Below are positions 49,985 through 60,679 of a DNA stretch of 64,000 nt, piece by piece. The notes under the pieces were generated by a model. That model was not told where the DNA came from, ran no database searches, and saw only the letters and a list, made by a program, of their open reading frames with translations. This stretch comes from Welwitschia mirabilis (taxonomy: Eukaryota > Gnetophyta > Gnetopsida > Welwitschiales): assembly GCA_051453625.1 (NCBI GenBank), contig JBOZIK010000001.1, positions 247,023,446 to 247,087,445 on the forward strand, read 5' to 3'. Within the stretch, counting starts at the first letter, position 1. The number at the start of each line of letters is the position of its first letter. The translations under genes were made by a program, and so were the position numbers.

Positions 49985-51479
49985 TTGGGCATGTGTCCAA
50001 ATGTTGTTTTGATATGAAGCTTTATTCCACTCACCTCCACATCAAAAGGAGGCAACTATGTAATTATTCTTCCACCTTGCCATCATCACCTAGCACAAAA
50101 ACGAATGAGAGGTGACTAGAACACGATGACGTAAAAAACAATGAGGTGGCATCATAAAGAAAAAGAGAGATGCCCACATGAATAGACAAAATAAAATGGG
50201 AAAGACGGTAACAAATCAATGAACAGGAGGTATANNNNNNNNNNNNNNNNNNGCAAAGCGAAATAAAAATGAATTAACGACATTTTCAAGATGCATTCTT
50301 TCAGAAGAGTAGCATCAAGGAAGAAGACAACAAGAGGAAGTAGAGAAGCTACGGATTCACAAGCAAAGCATAGAGGGAGAAGGCAAATCATAAAAACATC
50401 ATTATGTCAGGAGAATACCAGCATAGAAAGGAGAAGAGAAGACACTTAATCTAAAAGGAAAAATACAACAATCAAAGACTGTAAGGGGGACAGTGTTAAA
50501 CATAGTGTAAGGGCCAACAAAAGTTGAAGAACAACGAGGAAACAAGTAAAGACAAAGGAAGATAGACACTTTAGAGGAGAAACATTAGACAGAAAACAAA
50601 AAGAGAAACATGTATAGAGGAAGAGGTTTTTCAAAAGAGAGGACAAAAACATGAAGTTTGTATAGGGGAGAGAGAGCTCTAATTCTATGCTGAACATCAA
50701 AGAGAGGGTAAACAACACAAGAACATTGCATTGGAAGAACTTGCAAAAAAGAGGGCTGCATTTTCCATAGAAAGAAGAACAGAGAGAACGACAAAATTGA
50801 AAAAAAGCAAATTTCATATTTTTAGTTCTATTTATTGGTCAATGATTTCTAGGTTCTAAATTTTCACTCAATTTGGCTTTGTTCTTTGTGGATCTCATTC
50901 ATGCTATTACATTATAGAATGATTATTCATTTATGTTAGAAAGATTGAATAAAACAAACATCCTTTTATTTATTCCAATTGTCAATCATGTTTGCACATC
51001 TCATTCCTAAGATGATTCTACAAATTGTTTGAATAGAAATCCATGTTTTTGGTTTTTATTTATATTACATAGTCAATATCCTTTCAATAGGAAAACATTA
51101 CTTTAATTTTTCCTTTTTCTTATTTTTTGATGTTCTCACATTTTGATGTGGATGTTCATGTCATTTTGAATAGAAATTTTCATTTCTCAAGCCTTGTATC
51201 TTTAAAATTATTTCTTAGAAATAAAATATCATTTTTTAAGACTTTTGTTCAAATATTCACAGATAGAATTCAAACACCATTTGACAACTCAAAATCACAA
51301 TCAACATCACGTTGCAAGAAAAATTCCGCAACAGTTTTGGTGTTAGAACTAATTTAGTCAAATTTAATTAACTCAGTCAAATCATCAAATTTAGTCTAAA
51401 CTCTGTCAACCAAATCACTCATTATTGTGTGAAATTAAAACTAATTTATCATTTATGAAAAAGAAAATCTTATAAATAT
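49985..51479 (+). repeat. Right LTR of element 3
   Basis: Its distal part (from about 50610) matches the left LTR; the whole is duplicated at about 53385-54863. It ends at GAAAATCTTATAAATATC. The exact start is uncertain because the left LTR is truncated. The purine-rich stretch 50260-50810 creates open frames on the minus strand that are not genes. A short gap lies at 50235-50252. Confidence 0.55.
50235..50252. other. Short assembly gap (18 N)
   Basis: Inside the right LTR of element 3. Confidence 0.99.
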
Positions 51480-51812
51480 CTGAGCCATATTATATTTATA
51501 TTACATTTAAGTAAGCTAATACTATGTCTCCTCTTCTTTTGCCTAAAACCTTTGAAAGTGTCACACTACTAATAACACTTACACTTTCAAGCATATTATA
51601 TTTATATATTACATATTACTAAGCTAGCACTACCTCTTCTCTAACCTAAAGACTTTGAATAGACAGAATTAATTATAATTAAGAGAAAGCGATATGACAA
51701 GCAAATGTCAAACATGAAATCAGATGGAAAAAGTCATAAGCCCTTTTAAATTATCATTTTATCACAATCCCGTCGTGACATTTTAATACCATGTTAACCA
51801 ACACTCCCGTCC
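51480..51812 (-). other. 3' flank of P450 copy 3 with a small tandem duplication
   Basis: Two similar segments beginning CATATTATATTTATAT (about 51488 and 51594) and each ending ...ACCTAAA.ACTTTGAA-like lie about 105 bases apart. The same pair occurs behind copy 2 (about 54877 and 54978), so it predates the locus duplication. Confidence 0.5.
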
Positions 51813-51939
51813 TCAGATGTCCCTACCCAGATATGCCAGATCATAATCCCAGATTCCTAGCAAACGTATAGTCATTTCTAATATGCATAAGTTGACGAAG
51901 AGCTCACTGACATGATGTTGCAGAGTTAATAGCTTTTCT

Positions 51940-52096
51940 TTATTCAAATTCCCTGGTTGCCTCATAAACATGGCGTGGCAAGCGTGGAATGGGCACGGCA
52001 AAAAGTGGCTCCACCATATGCATTGCTACTCCAAACGTATCATCCAACTTAACGTTTTCACGGGACGCTCCAATTGCAGGGGCCCAACTGAAACCC
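51940..52096 (-). pseudogene. Cytochrome P450 copy 3, C-terminal fragment only
   Basis: The minus strand encodes the last 51 residues of an A-type P450, beginning GFSWAPAIGASRENVKLDDTFG and ending ATREFE before TAA (51940-51942). It is in frame and differs from copy 2 by a few residues (GP to AP, ED to EN, DK to DT, ES to EF). The rest, including the heme-binding loop, is cut off by the gap at 52097. It is labelled a fragment rather than a proven pseudogene: the gene may continue in unassembled DNA, or may be the missing 3' half of copy 1. Its downstream flank is the same as that of copy 2. Confidence 0.8.
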
Positions 52097-52196
52097 NNNN
52101 NNNNNNNNNNNNNNNNNNNNNNNNNNNNNNNNNNNNNNNNNNNNNNNNNNNNNNNNNNNNNNNNNNNNNNNNNNNNNNNNNNNNNNNNNNNNNNNN
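52097..52196. other. Assembly gap (100 N) cutting P450 copy 3
   Basis: Default-size gap. On its left is P450 coding sequence, on its right the retroelement module, so two different parts of the duplicated unit are placed next to each other. Confidence 0.99.
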
Positions 52197-54863
52197 TATA
52201 TTAGCATCGATCATGTCAAATTTGATGCTTATCTTTAGCTGTGAGATTTATAATTTATCATCCTAATGATCAATCAATGTTCAAAAACAAGAAAAGGGAG
52301 GAAGGAAAGAAAAATCCAATTCAATTGATCAATACTAAAAAAAAAAAAAAAAAGAAAGCGAAAAAAGAAAAAAAACATCATGATGTCCTACCACAAAAGT
52401 ACTAGGGCAAATATTTTTAATAGGGGCCTTTGACAGTACGATATAGTAGCTATGGAAACTTCATCAGGGTGTTAGTTGGTCATGATCTAGCTTGAAATTG
52501 CAAATTCCTATGCTCTTGGAAGTGGTTTCACTCCCCTCATTATAATAAACGATGTTCTCTAAACATCTCATTGGCTTGATTTTCCCATAATTCTGAAGCT
52601 ATGACTTCATAAACATTTAGAACATATTGATTATTGGATGGTGAGTTGGAAAGATGTCACTAGCTATTGCAGCTGATGATTGGATTAAGTTATAGTCCTA
52701 ACATTATATTATACTTTATAAGATAATTATAGACATTATCATATGATATTCTATGCTATTTAAAATTAAACCATGTATTAATGATATTGAACAATGTTAT
52801 GACTCATACCAATGAACTTTGCTAGGTTGGTATTTAGAGATGTAGAAATCAATCTTCTTTATGATCTTATTTGTCCATTCTCACTTATTCTTTTCTTAGT
52901 TTTCATAATTAATTGCCTTAAATTCATTTGTGCATTTACTCTTACATGCTTAAAACAAATTCCACTTCTTAGTTAGCTTGTTATCTTTTGGTACCCATCT
53001 CTTTCAATTACCATGCCTTACCGTGTTTCCATGTCATGATTATCTATTTTCCCATCATTGTTACCTCTCATCCCCTTTGCTTTACTTACCACTCTTTTAT
53101 ATCCTAATCTGTCCTTATCCATTTTCATAATTATGGTCATATATGATTTATCTTTCTTGTTTTCCATTTTCTACATTTATTTCTACTTCTCTTTCCTCAC
53201 ATCTTGCAAGGCTACATCACTTGTGTCATTTTCCCATATCTTTTTCATCCATCCATTAGACATCCCTTTCATCCATTGCACTTATGTTGCTTAAAAAAAG
53301 AAAAAAGAAACAAAAAAGAGCAGTAAATTTAAAAATAAAAAATAAAAAAGGATATAAGAAAAAGGAGGAAAAAGGAAAACATAATTAACTTGGACATGTA
53401 TCCAAATGTTATTTTGATATGAAGCTTCATTCCACTCACCCCTCCATCAAAAGGGGGTGACTATGTAATCATTCTTTCATCTGCCCATCATCACCCAGTA
53501 GAGAAAAGAAGGAGAGGTAATTAGAATAAGATGATGCAAAAAACAATGATGTGGCAACACAAAGAAAAAGAGAGATGCCTACATGAATAGATAAAAGAAA
53601 ATGGCAAAGAAGGTAAAACAGATTGGTGAAGAGAAGGTACATCAGAGTGAAAGAAAAATAGATCAAAGGCATTTTCGAGATGCATTTTTTTAGAAGAGCA
53701 GCCTCAAGGAAGAACACAATGAAAGGAAGCAGAGAAGCTATGGATTCACGAGTAAAACATAGAGAGGAGGCAAATAATAAAAAGATCATTATGTCAGGAG
53801 AACACCAGCACAAAAAGGAGAAGAGAAGACGCTTAATTCAAAAGAAAAAATACAACAGTCACAAACTATAAGGGGGACAATATTAAACATAGTGTAGGGG
53901 CCAACAAAAGTTAAAGAACAACCATGAAGAGGAAAGATTGACACTTTGGAGGAGAAGCATTAGACAAAAAACGAAAATAGAAATGTGTATAGCAGGAAGA
54001 GGCTCATCAGATTGGAGGAGAAAAACATGAAATTTTGCAGAGGGGAGAGAGAGCTGTAATTCTAGGATGAACATCATAGAGAGGAAAAACAACACAAGAA
54101 CATTGTGTTGGAAGAATATGTAGAAAAGAATGTTGCATTTTCAATAAAAAGAAGAACCCAGAGAACAACAAAATTGAAAAAAAGCATATTTGATATTTTT
54201 AGTTTTGTTTGTCAGTCAATGATTTCTAGGTTCTAAATTTTCACTTAATTTACCTTTGTTCTTTGTGGATCTCATTCTTGCTATTACGTTATAGAATGAT
54301 TATTCATTTATGTTTATCATATCATGAATGTAAAACTATGGAAAGATTGAATAAAACAAAAATCCTTTTACTCACTCCAATTGTCAATCATGTTTGCACA
54401 TCTCACTCTTAAGATGTTTTTGCAAATTGTTTGAACAGAAATTCATGTTTTTTGTTTTAACTTGTATTACAGAGTCAATACTCTTTCAATAGGAAAACTG
54501 TACTTTAATTTTCCTTTTTCTTATGTCATTTTGAGTAGAAATTCTCATTTCTCAAGCCTTGTATCTTTAAAATTATGTCTTAGAAATAAAATATTATTCT
54601 TTTAAGACTTTTATTCAAATATTCACATATGGAATTCAAACACCATTTGAGAATCCCAAATCACAATCAACATAATGTTGACAGTTTTAGCGTTCGAACT
54701 AATTTATTCAAAGTTAGTCAAATTTAGACAACCTTAGTCAAACTTGGTCAAATCATCAAATTCAGTCTAAACTCAGACAAATTTAGTCAAAACCAATCAA
54801 ATCACTCATTATCACGTGACATTAGCACTAATTTATCATTTATGAAAAAAGAAAATCTTGTAA
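52197..54863 (+). repeat. Duplicate of the 3' part of element 3, including its LTR and module copy 4
   Basis: Begins in the sequence corresponding to 48781 and follows it to 51479: module blocks (52460-52545), hydrophobic frame, polypurine tract (about 53358-53378) and LTR (about 53385-54863), with many small indels and roughly 85-92 percent visible identity. It therefore carries the 3' end of an LTR retrotransposon without gag or pol. Confidence 0.7.
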
Positions 54864-55356
54864 ACATCTTAGCCATATTGTATTTATATCACATTTAAAT
54901 AAGGTAACACTGTCTCTTCTCTTCTTTTGCCTAAAACCTTTGAAAGTGTCACACTACTAACAACACTTATACTTTCGCCATATTATATTTATATTACACA
55001 TTAATAAGCTAGCACTACCTTTTCTTTTACCTGTAGTCTTTGAATAGACAGAATTAATTACAATTAAGAAAAAGAGATATGACAAGCAAACGTCAAACAT
55101 GAGATCATATGGTGGAAAAAGCCATAAGCCCTTTTAAATTATCATTTTATCACGATTGCTAAGATATATATATATATTTGGTTGAAAGACCCATGCATTT
55201 TAATACCATGTTAACCAACTCTCCTGTCCTCACAGGTCCCTACCAAAAGATGCCATGTCATAATCCCAGATTCTTAGCAAACGTATCGTCATTTTTAATA
55301 TCCATAAGTTGACGAAGAGCTCACTGGCATGATGTTTCAGAATTGATAGCTTTTCT
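54864..55356 (-). other. 3' flank of P450 copy 2
   Basis: Parallel to 51480-51939, with an extra (AT)n-containing insertion at about 55160-55195. No gene seen. Confidence 0.5.
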
Positions 55357-56835
55357 TTATTCAGATTCCCTGGTTGCCTCATAAACATGGCGCGGCAAGC
55401 GTGGAATGGGCACGGCAAAAAGTGGCTCCACCATATGCATTGCTACTCCAAACTTATCATCCAACTTAACATCTTCACGGGACGCTCCAATTGCAGGACC
55501 CCAGCTGAACCCCTGAATCAGGGCGCCCAGCATACTCTGTATGGATATGGTAGCAAGTGGCATTCCAGCGCACATTCTTCTTCCTGCACCGAATGGTATC
55601 AGCTCGAAATGCTGCCCTCTGAAATCCAACTTCTTATCCAAAAATCTTTCGGGTATGAACTCTGACGGTTCCTCCCACACCCGACGGTCTCTGCCAATAG
55701 CCCAGTAGTTGATCATTATTGGGGTACCTCTAGGAACAACGTAGTCGCCAATTGCAACAGTCTCTTCTGCTTTGTGTGGAAGCAGCAACGGAGCAGCCGG
55801 ATGCAATCGCAGCGTCTCCTTCACAACAGCCTGCAAATAAGGCAGATTTTCAATGTCTGATTCGTTTACCAGCCTGTCTCTACCCACAACCTCGTCAATT
55901 TCAGACTGTGCTTTCTGCATTATTAACGGATTCTTGATAAGTTCTGCCATCGCCCATTCCATTGTTATCATCGTCGTGTCGTTCCCTGCGGCCACCAAAT
56001 CCTGCAAAACCATTAAACTTACCGATTTCTTTCAACACTTAAATAACAGATGCATTAATAAAAAGGGTGATGTTGCGAAGGTGACTTACTGCCAAGACGA
56101 CTTTGATATTCGAGACGGATAAATCGGGAGAGTTAAGGTCCAAGAGAGTGTCGAGGAAATCCTTGTTGGACTCCTTTACCGCGATGCCCGTCTGTCGTTC
56201 AGCGAGACGCTGTTGAATAAATTGATCAAAGAATGAGTAGACCCTTTTTTTATGGAGCGCAGTATTGCGCACTACATGCTGAGGATCGAGCCAAGCTAGC
56301 CATGGCACGAGATCCGTCAAGTTTGGAGCGGCTGCGGCCTCTACTAATTTGCACACAGCGTCCTTGAATTCATGAAATGATGGACTGTCGGCTTCGACCA
56401 TATGTCTGCTGAATATCATTTTCCCAAGCAAGTTGATGGAGAATCTCGATACGACGTCTCTGATTTCCAAGCAGTTTCAGTTGCCAGTCACCGCTCTCAT
56501 ATAAATGTCTCCAATTGTCTGGGTGACTTGAGCGCGCCGCAGGTGTTGCAGTGAGTGGAGTTTCTTAGCAGAGAAAAGGTCGGAGTTGCAGACCTTTCTG
56601 AGCATCCGCCAGTACGGCCCGGGCTGCGCGAAGATGAAACATTTTTCCTCTTCGCCGAACACTTTGACAGCTTGAATTAGGTCTCTTCCCGCCAAAGCTC
56701 TGTCGTAGGTCTTATAAATTTTCTTAGCCATGGCTGCCGAAGATACAATGATGAGACATTTGCTCGCCAAACGAAGAGACATGAGATCTCCATACTCGTC
56801 GGAAAGGCTTCTCAGAGACTTAGGAGGATTGGAGC
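55357..56835 (-). CDS. Cytochrome P450 copy 2, A-type (CYP71 clan, CYP76/CYP75-like), 5' end in gap, one in-frame TGA
   Basis: Heme-thiolate monooxygenase of the endoplasmic reticulum, using NADPH via P450 reductase; the substrate cannot be inferred. Exon 1 (56835-56090) starts in a gap after the missing membrane anchor and shows the C-helix WRMLR. Exon 2 (56001-55357) shows the I-helix AAGNDTT, the K-helix KETLR, the FIPERF box and the heme-binding FGAGRRMCAG with the axial Cys. It ends with TAA at 55357-55359. An 88-base GT-AG phase-0 intron separates the exons. A TGA at 56477-56479 interrupts exon 1 in otherwise constant frame, between AVTGN and EIRDVV. It is either a recent nonsense mutation or a sequence error. 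Family placement is from visible motifs ([25 protein letters not shown]) that suit CYP76; CYP75 or a gymnosperm-specific family remain possible. Confidence 0.85.
56002..56089 (-). other. Intron of P450 copy 2
   Basis: Minus-strand GTAAGT donor after GTCTTGGCA and a TTTTGCAG acceptor before GATTTGGTG; 88 bases, phase 0, just before the I-helix. The position is conserved in copy 1 and is the common intron site of A-type plant P450 genes. Confidence 0.85.
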
Positions 56836-56935
56836 NNNNNNNNNNNNNNNNNNNNNNNNNNNNNNNNNNNNNNNNNNNNNNNNNNNNNNNNNNNNNNNNN
56901 NNNNNNNNNNNNNNNNNNNNNNNNNNNNNNNNNNN
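56836..56935. other. Assembly gap (100 N) between P450 copies 1 and 2
   Basis: Exon 1 of copy 2 ends on one side and exon 2 of copy 1 on the other. A real intergenic region, the 3' half of copy 1 and the 5' end of copy 2 are all missing. Confidence 0.99.
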
Positions 56936-58112
56936 TTCACAACAGCCTGCAAATAAGGCAGATTTTCAATGTCTGATTCGTTTACCAGCCTGTCTCTACC
57001 CACAACCTCGTCCATTTCAGACTCTGCTTTCTGCATTATTAACGGATTCTTGATGAGTTCTGCCATCGCCCATTCCATGGTTATCATCGTCGTGTCGTTC
57101 CCTGCGGACACCAAATCCTGCAAAATCATTAAACTTATCGATATCTTTCAACACTTAAAAGAACAGATGCATTAATGAAAAGGGTGATGTTGCGAAGGTA
57201 ACTTACAGCCAAGACGACTTTGATATTCGAGACGGATAAATCGGGAGAGTTGAGATCCAAGAGAGTGTCGAGGAAATCCTTGTTGGACTCCTTCACCGCG
57301 AAGCCCGTCTCTCGTTCAGCGAGACGCTGTTGAATAAATTGATCAAAGACTGAGTAGACCCGGTTTTATGGATCGCAGTATTGCGCAATACATGCTGAGG
57401 ATCGAGCCAAGCTAGCCATGGCACGAGATCCGCCAAGTTTGGGGCGGCCTCGGCCTCTCCTAATTTGCACATAGCGTCCTTGAATTCAAGAAATAATGGA
57501 CTGTCGGCTTCGAACATATGTCTGCTGAATATCATTTTCGCAAGCAAGTTTATGGAGAATCTCGACACGACGTTTCTGATTTCCAGGGAGTTTTGAGTTG
57601 CCAGCCACCGCTTTCATATAAATGTCTCGAATTGTCTGGGTGACCTAGGCGCGCCGCAGGTGTCACAGTGAGTGGAGTTTCTTAGAAGAGAAAAGGTCGG
57701 AGTTACAGACCTTTCTGAGCATCCGCCAGTACGGCCCGGGCTGCGCGAAGATGAAACATTTTCCCTCTTCGCCGAACACTTTGACTGCTTGAATTAGGTC
57801 TCTTCCAGCAAAAGCTCTGTCGTGGGTCTTGTAAATTTCCTTAGCCATGGCTGCCGAAGACACAATTATGAGATATTTGTTAGCCAAACGGAGAGACATG
57901 AGATCTCCATACTCGTCGGAAAGGCATCTCAGAGACTTATGAGGATTGGAGCCCATTTGCAAAAGACTGCCCAAGATAGGCAATCCGAGAGGCCCGGGTG
58001 GAAGCCTCTTTAGTCTTGGCTCGAGCGTTTTCTGCAAGAGATGACTAATGAAAACGTAGCTCAAGAGTCCCCAGAGGACGTAGTAGAACACAGATATGTC
58101 GATGTTCGGCAT
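56936..58112 (-). pseudogene. Cytochrome P450 copy 1, N-terminal and middle part with several lesions
   Basis: Starts MPNIDISVFYYVLWGLLSYV, a hydrophobic membrane anchor, then LEPRLKRLPPGPLGLPILGSLL, the proline-rich hinge of microsomal P450s. KTHDRAFAGR and YWRMLRKVC (C-helix) follow. Lesions: in-frame TGA (57663-57665), in-frame TAG (57645-57647), a one-base frame change near 57575-57585, and a one-base deletion near 57363 relative to copy 2. The intron (57118-57206) keeps GT-AG. Exon 2 contains AGNDTT and runs into the gap at LPYLQAVV, so the heme loop is not seen. About 300 of an expected 510-520 residues are covered. Probably a pseudogene; clustered errors at a contig end are the alternative. 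Confidence 0.8.
57118..57206 (-). other. Intron of P450 copy 1
   Basis: 89 bases, GTAAGT donor and TTTTGCAG acceptor on the minus strand, same position as in copy 2. Confidence 0.8.
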
Positions 58113-58211
58113 TTTTCGTTTCTCAAAGCCTGTGACTTCCTTGGTCCTTTTAACGTTTTCTTTTAGAATTCACATGCATCCTCCTCCGTTCCTTACGCAA
58201 TGGACTAGAAG

Positions 58212-58219
58212 TATTTAAA
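58212..58219 (-). promoter_or_regulatory. TATA-like box upstream of P450 copy 1
   Basis: The minus strand reads CTTTAAATAC about 100 bases upstream of the start codon (58110-58112), leaving room for a 5' leader of about 70 bases. It is the only TATA-like word in the first 150 bases upstream. Confidence 0.4.
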
Positions 58220-58259
58220 GCGCTAGAAATCTTCACTTCCATCAAGAAGAATCATAGAC

Positions 58260-58884
58260 GAGTGAGCTTCTTTACTTCATTTGGGAATGGGGATGAAGAC
58301 AACTAGAGCGGGAGTGCAGGAAGCCGTTTGAACTAGATGCTTTTGCTTGGCGTTCACGTTGCGAACCAGTTCTTTAGTCAACCTCTGAAACCCACTTTTA
58401 AAACGTATGTTGTAAAGCATATTATACGCTCTCAATCTTTCAATCTATTATAAAGCACCAGCTTAGCTGTTAACCATTATAAAATAAAGTACACAATAAT
58501 GATTCTAGACTTCTATAGGGGTGTCTGCATATATATTGGTTATTGAAGTTAAGGAACATTATTAGCAATTTCAATATATGTGAAATTCAAAACCACCAAA
58601 GTTTTAACTTGTTATCTATGTGGTTGACAAAAGAATCATTGCATGATATAAGAAATAGGGTAGTCAAATCATAGAAAAAAATATTTTATTAAAAAAGTAA
58701 AAAGAATTTATATAATAAATTCATTACTACACCAGAAAATAGTCTTAAAGAGCAATAATATTCAGAGACCAAAAACAAAACCATGCGACAAAACCATAAT
58801 AGAAAAAGCTCAAGCCATTGCTGTAAGAACTATATTAATTGATTTCCATCTATATGAATTATTTTAACTTAAACATGGAGTTTA
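58260..58884. other. Upstream region of the P450 cluster, then AT-rich DNA
   Basis: Up to about 58420 the base composition stays higher in GC than the surroundings, so the promoter region of copy 1 may extend that far. No other gene seen. Confidence 0.4.
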
Positions 58885-60435
58885 AAAAGCTACATTCAAT
58901 ATAATTTTATATATATTTACCTTAGGAATTTAAACACTATCCTCAAAATGCCAAAGAAGCTTCCAAATGTTATGTAGAACTAAAGTTCCACAATCGATCT
59001 AGATGAACATGTGTAATGCTAGGTTGATATTTACCACAAAATCTAGATCTCCAAGCAAATGCGTTCTTATCAACACTACAATGAAAACATATAATGAAAG
59101 CATACTCAAAAGAATCCTTAGCATCATAGAAAAGATATTTCTATGAAGCAAATCCTAAATTCTATAAAAAAATACCAATGCGGAAATCTTTATGAATCAA
59201 ACATCATATAAATATAAATCTTCAAATATTTATAGCTCTATGCTTCCATAAACTAGGAGCCACTTAAATTTTTCATGTTCTATTTATCTCTTTATGAATC
59301 TATTTGTTTTTATTAATAACATCATAAAAGATCTTTATCATAAAGGGGGGAAAATAACTCTTCCATCTATTTAAAAGACATCTACTTGCACTTTCTACAA
59401 TTTATCATCCACCTTAAATAATTTATCCATATCCTTTATATGATTTTAGGAAATTATTCTTTTAGCTTTGTAAAGACCATAAAGCTTAAGTGCTTCTATT
59501 TGTGTTAAGCATTTTCTATGTAACTAAAGGTAAGAAACATAGTACTAGCTAATTTACTCCAAGTTGAACACAATCTAGGTGAATGATAAACCCATGTACC
59601 TTTATTAGATGGAAGCCACCAAGGTTGGAATTTTTGTAGCATTGATTTTAAAGTCTTAATATGCTTGTATTTTCATTAATGGTTTATAAAACCCCAAGAC
59701 TTTTAGATTTGTTTTAAAGAAAAATATCATGAAATAGAAATAGTGTTTGGTAAATAAATACAATGAAAAAACTATTACACGCTAGCTACGTAAATTTTTT
59801 TTATTTGTCTTGATTGACTATGTTTCTAAAGATAATCCTTTATGCATCATTATTATCTCAACATTTTACTATCCATTTGGAACATACATAAATTCTTTTT
59901 TATAATAATTAATAAAATCAAGATCTCTATCTTCTTTATTTAACATGAAAAGTTCATAAGAAAAAATAGAAAAAAATTTCTTAGTTTGATCACTAAACTA
60001 CAGAATAACTTCATTCCTCTTTTGATAACAAGATTTTCTAGAAGACTAGCAAAAAGAGTCATAAACATGCATAGTCTAATGTATAGGCGTTATTACTAAA
60101 AATGTTTTAGTAAGATTTTTCTTTTCCACTTGTTCAACTTATGTTTTACTTAACTAATAGTGTAGTTTCAAAATGGAGAAATATTAATTAATTAATACTT
60201 TAGGTAAGACTTAGAGAAAACTGACATAATAGTAGGATTGAAAGTGAAATAATAACATGGGAGGTGACATTTTGACATGTTTGAATCCAAGGGTGTAGCA
60301 AGAAAGTTAGTGTCCCTTAGATGGGGGTTTTTGTAAAATGTTTTGGTAGAAGAAGAAACACTAACATTAAGAAGAAACACTAGCTTGCAATGGCTTATCC
60401 TTAAGAATCTATCTCTTTTATGCAAAGTTTAACCT
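58885..60435. repeat. Unclassified repeat, copy A (about 1.55 kb)
   Basis: Runs parallel to 60680-62265, with long shared blocks such as TTTATTAGATG.AA.CCACCAAGGTT and GATTGACTATGTTTCTAAAGATAATCC. Both copies carry short minus-strand frames near their right ends (60192-60425 here) that are related across a frameshift. No domain recognised. Confidence 0.65.
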
Positions 60436-60518
60436 TCATTTTTGACGTGGAACGTACCGCTGGGGCCGAGCCTAGTTAAGAAGGGTGGAGTGGTGTAACC
60501 TCCATCTTTATTTTTCCG
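60436..60518. other. GC-richer patch at a gap edge
   Basis: TTGACGTGGAACGTACCGCT and GGGGCCGAGCCTAGTTAAG stand out from the AT-rich surroundings and are absent from repeat copy B. The patch runs into a 100-N gap, so its origin (gene or element fragment) cannot be seen. Confidence 0.35.
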
Positions 60519-60618
60519 NNNNNNNNNNNNNNNNNNNNNNNNNNNNNNNNNNNNNNNNNNNNNNNNNNNNNNNNNNNNNNNNNNNNNNNNNNNNNNNNNN
60601 NNNNNNNNNNNNNNNNNN
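60519..60618. other. Assembly gap (100 N)
   Basis: Between the two unclassified repeat copies. Confidence 0.99.
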
Positions 60619-60679
60619 TCATTAAAATTAATATCAAAATGTTTTACATAGTTTAGAAATCCTATTAATTAAAGCTTAC

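Larger units (their letters stand above)
43992..51479 (+). mobile_element. LTR retrotransposon (element 3) behind the P450 cluster
   Basis: The segment 43992-45406 is a direct repeat of about 50610-51479. After the left copy comes a primer-site-like TTTGGTGCTAGAAGGAGG, then gag- and protease-like coding remnants. A polypurine tract (about 49953-49974) precedes the right copy. This is the architecture of an LTR retrotransposon about 7.5 kb long, with RT, RNase H and most of integrase missing between 47690 and 48400. The left LTR lacks its first several hundred bases. Its 3' third is repeated at 52197-54863. Confidence 0.65.

Noticed and set aside
50446-50817. Minus-strand frame of 123 codons rich in Leu, Phe and Ser
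   Set aside because: It lies in the purine-rich part of the LTR on the strand opposite to the element; its counterpart at 53883-54095 is shifted and shorter, so there is no coding conservation.
55387-56122. Plus-strand open frames opposite P450 copy 2 (55387-55665, 55752-55937, 55853-56122)
   Set aside because: They are antisense shadows of the P450 exons; similar shadows occur opposite copy 1.
58727-58745. ACTACACCAGAAAATAG as a further CACTA terminus
   Set aside because: The first base does not fit, TTAAGG subterminal repeats are missing and there is no partner end.
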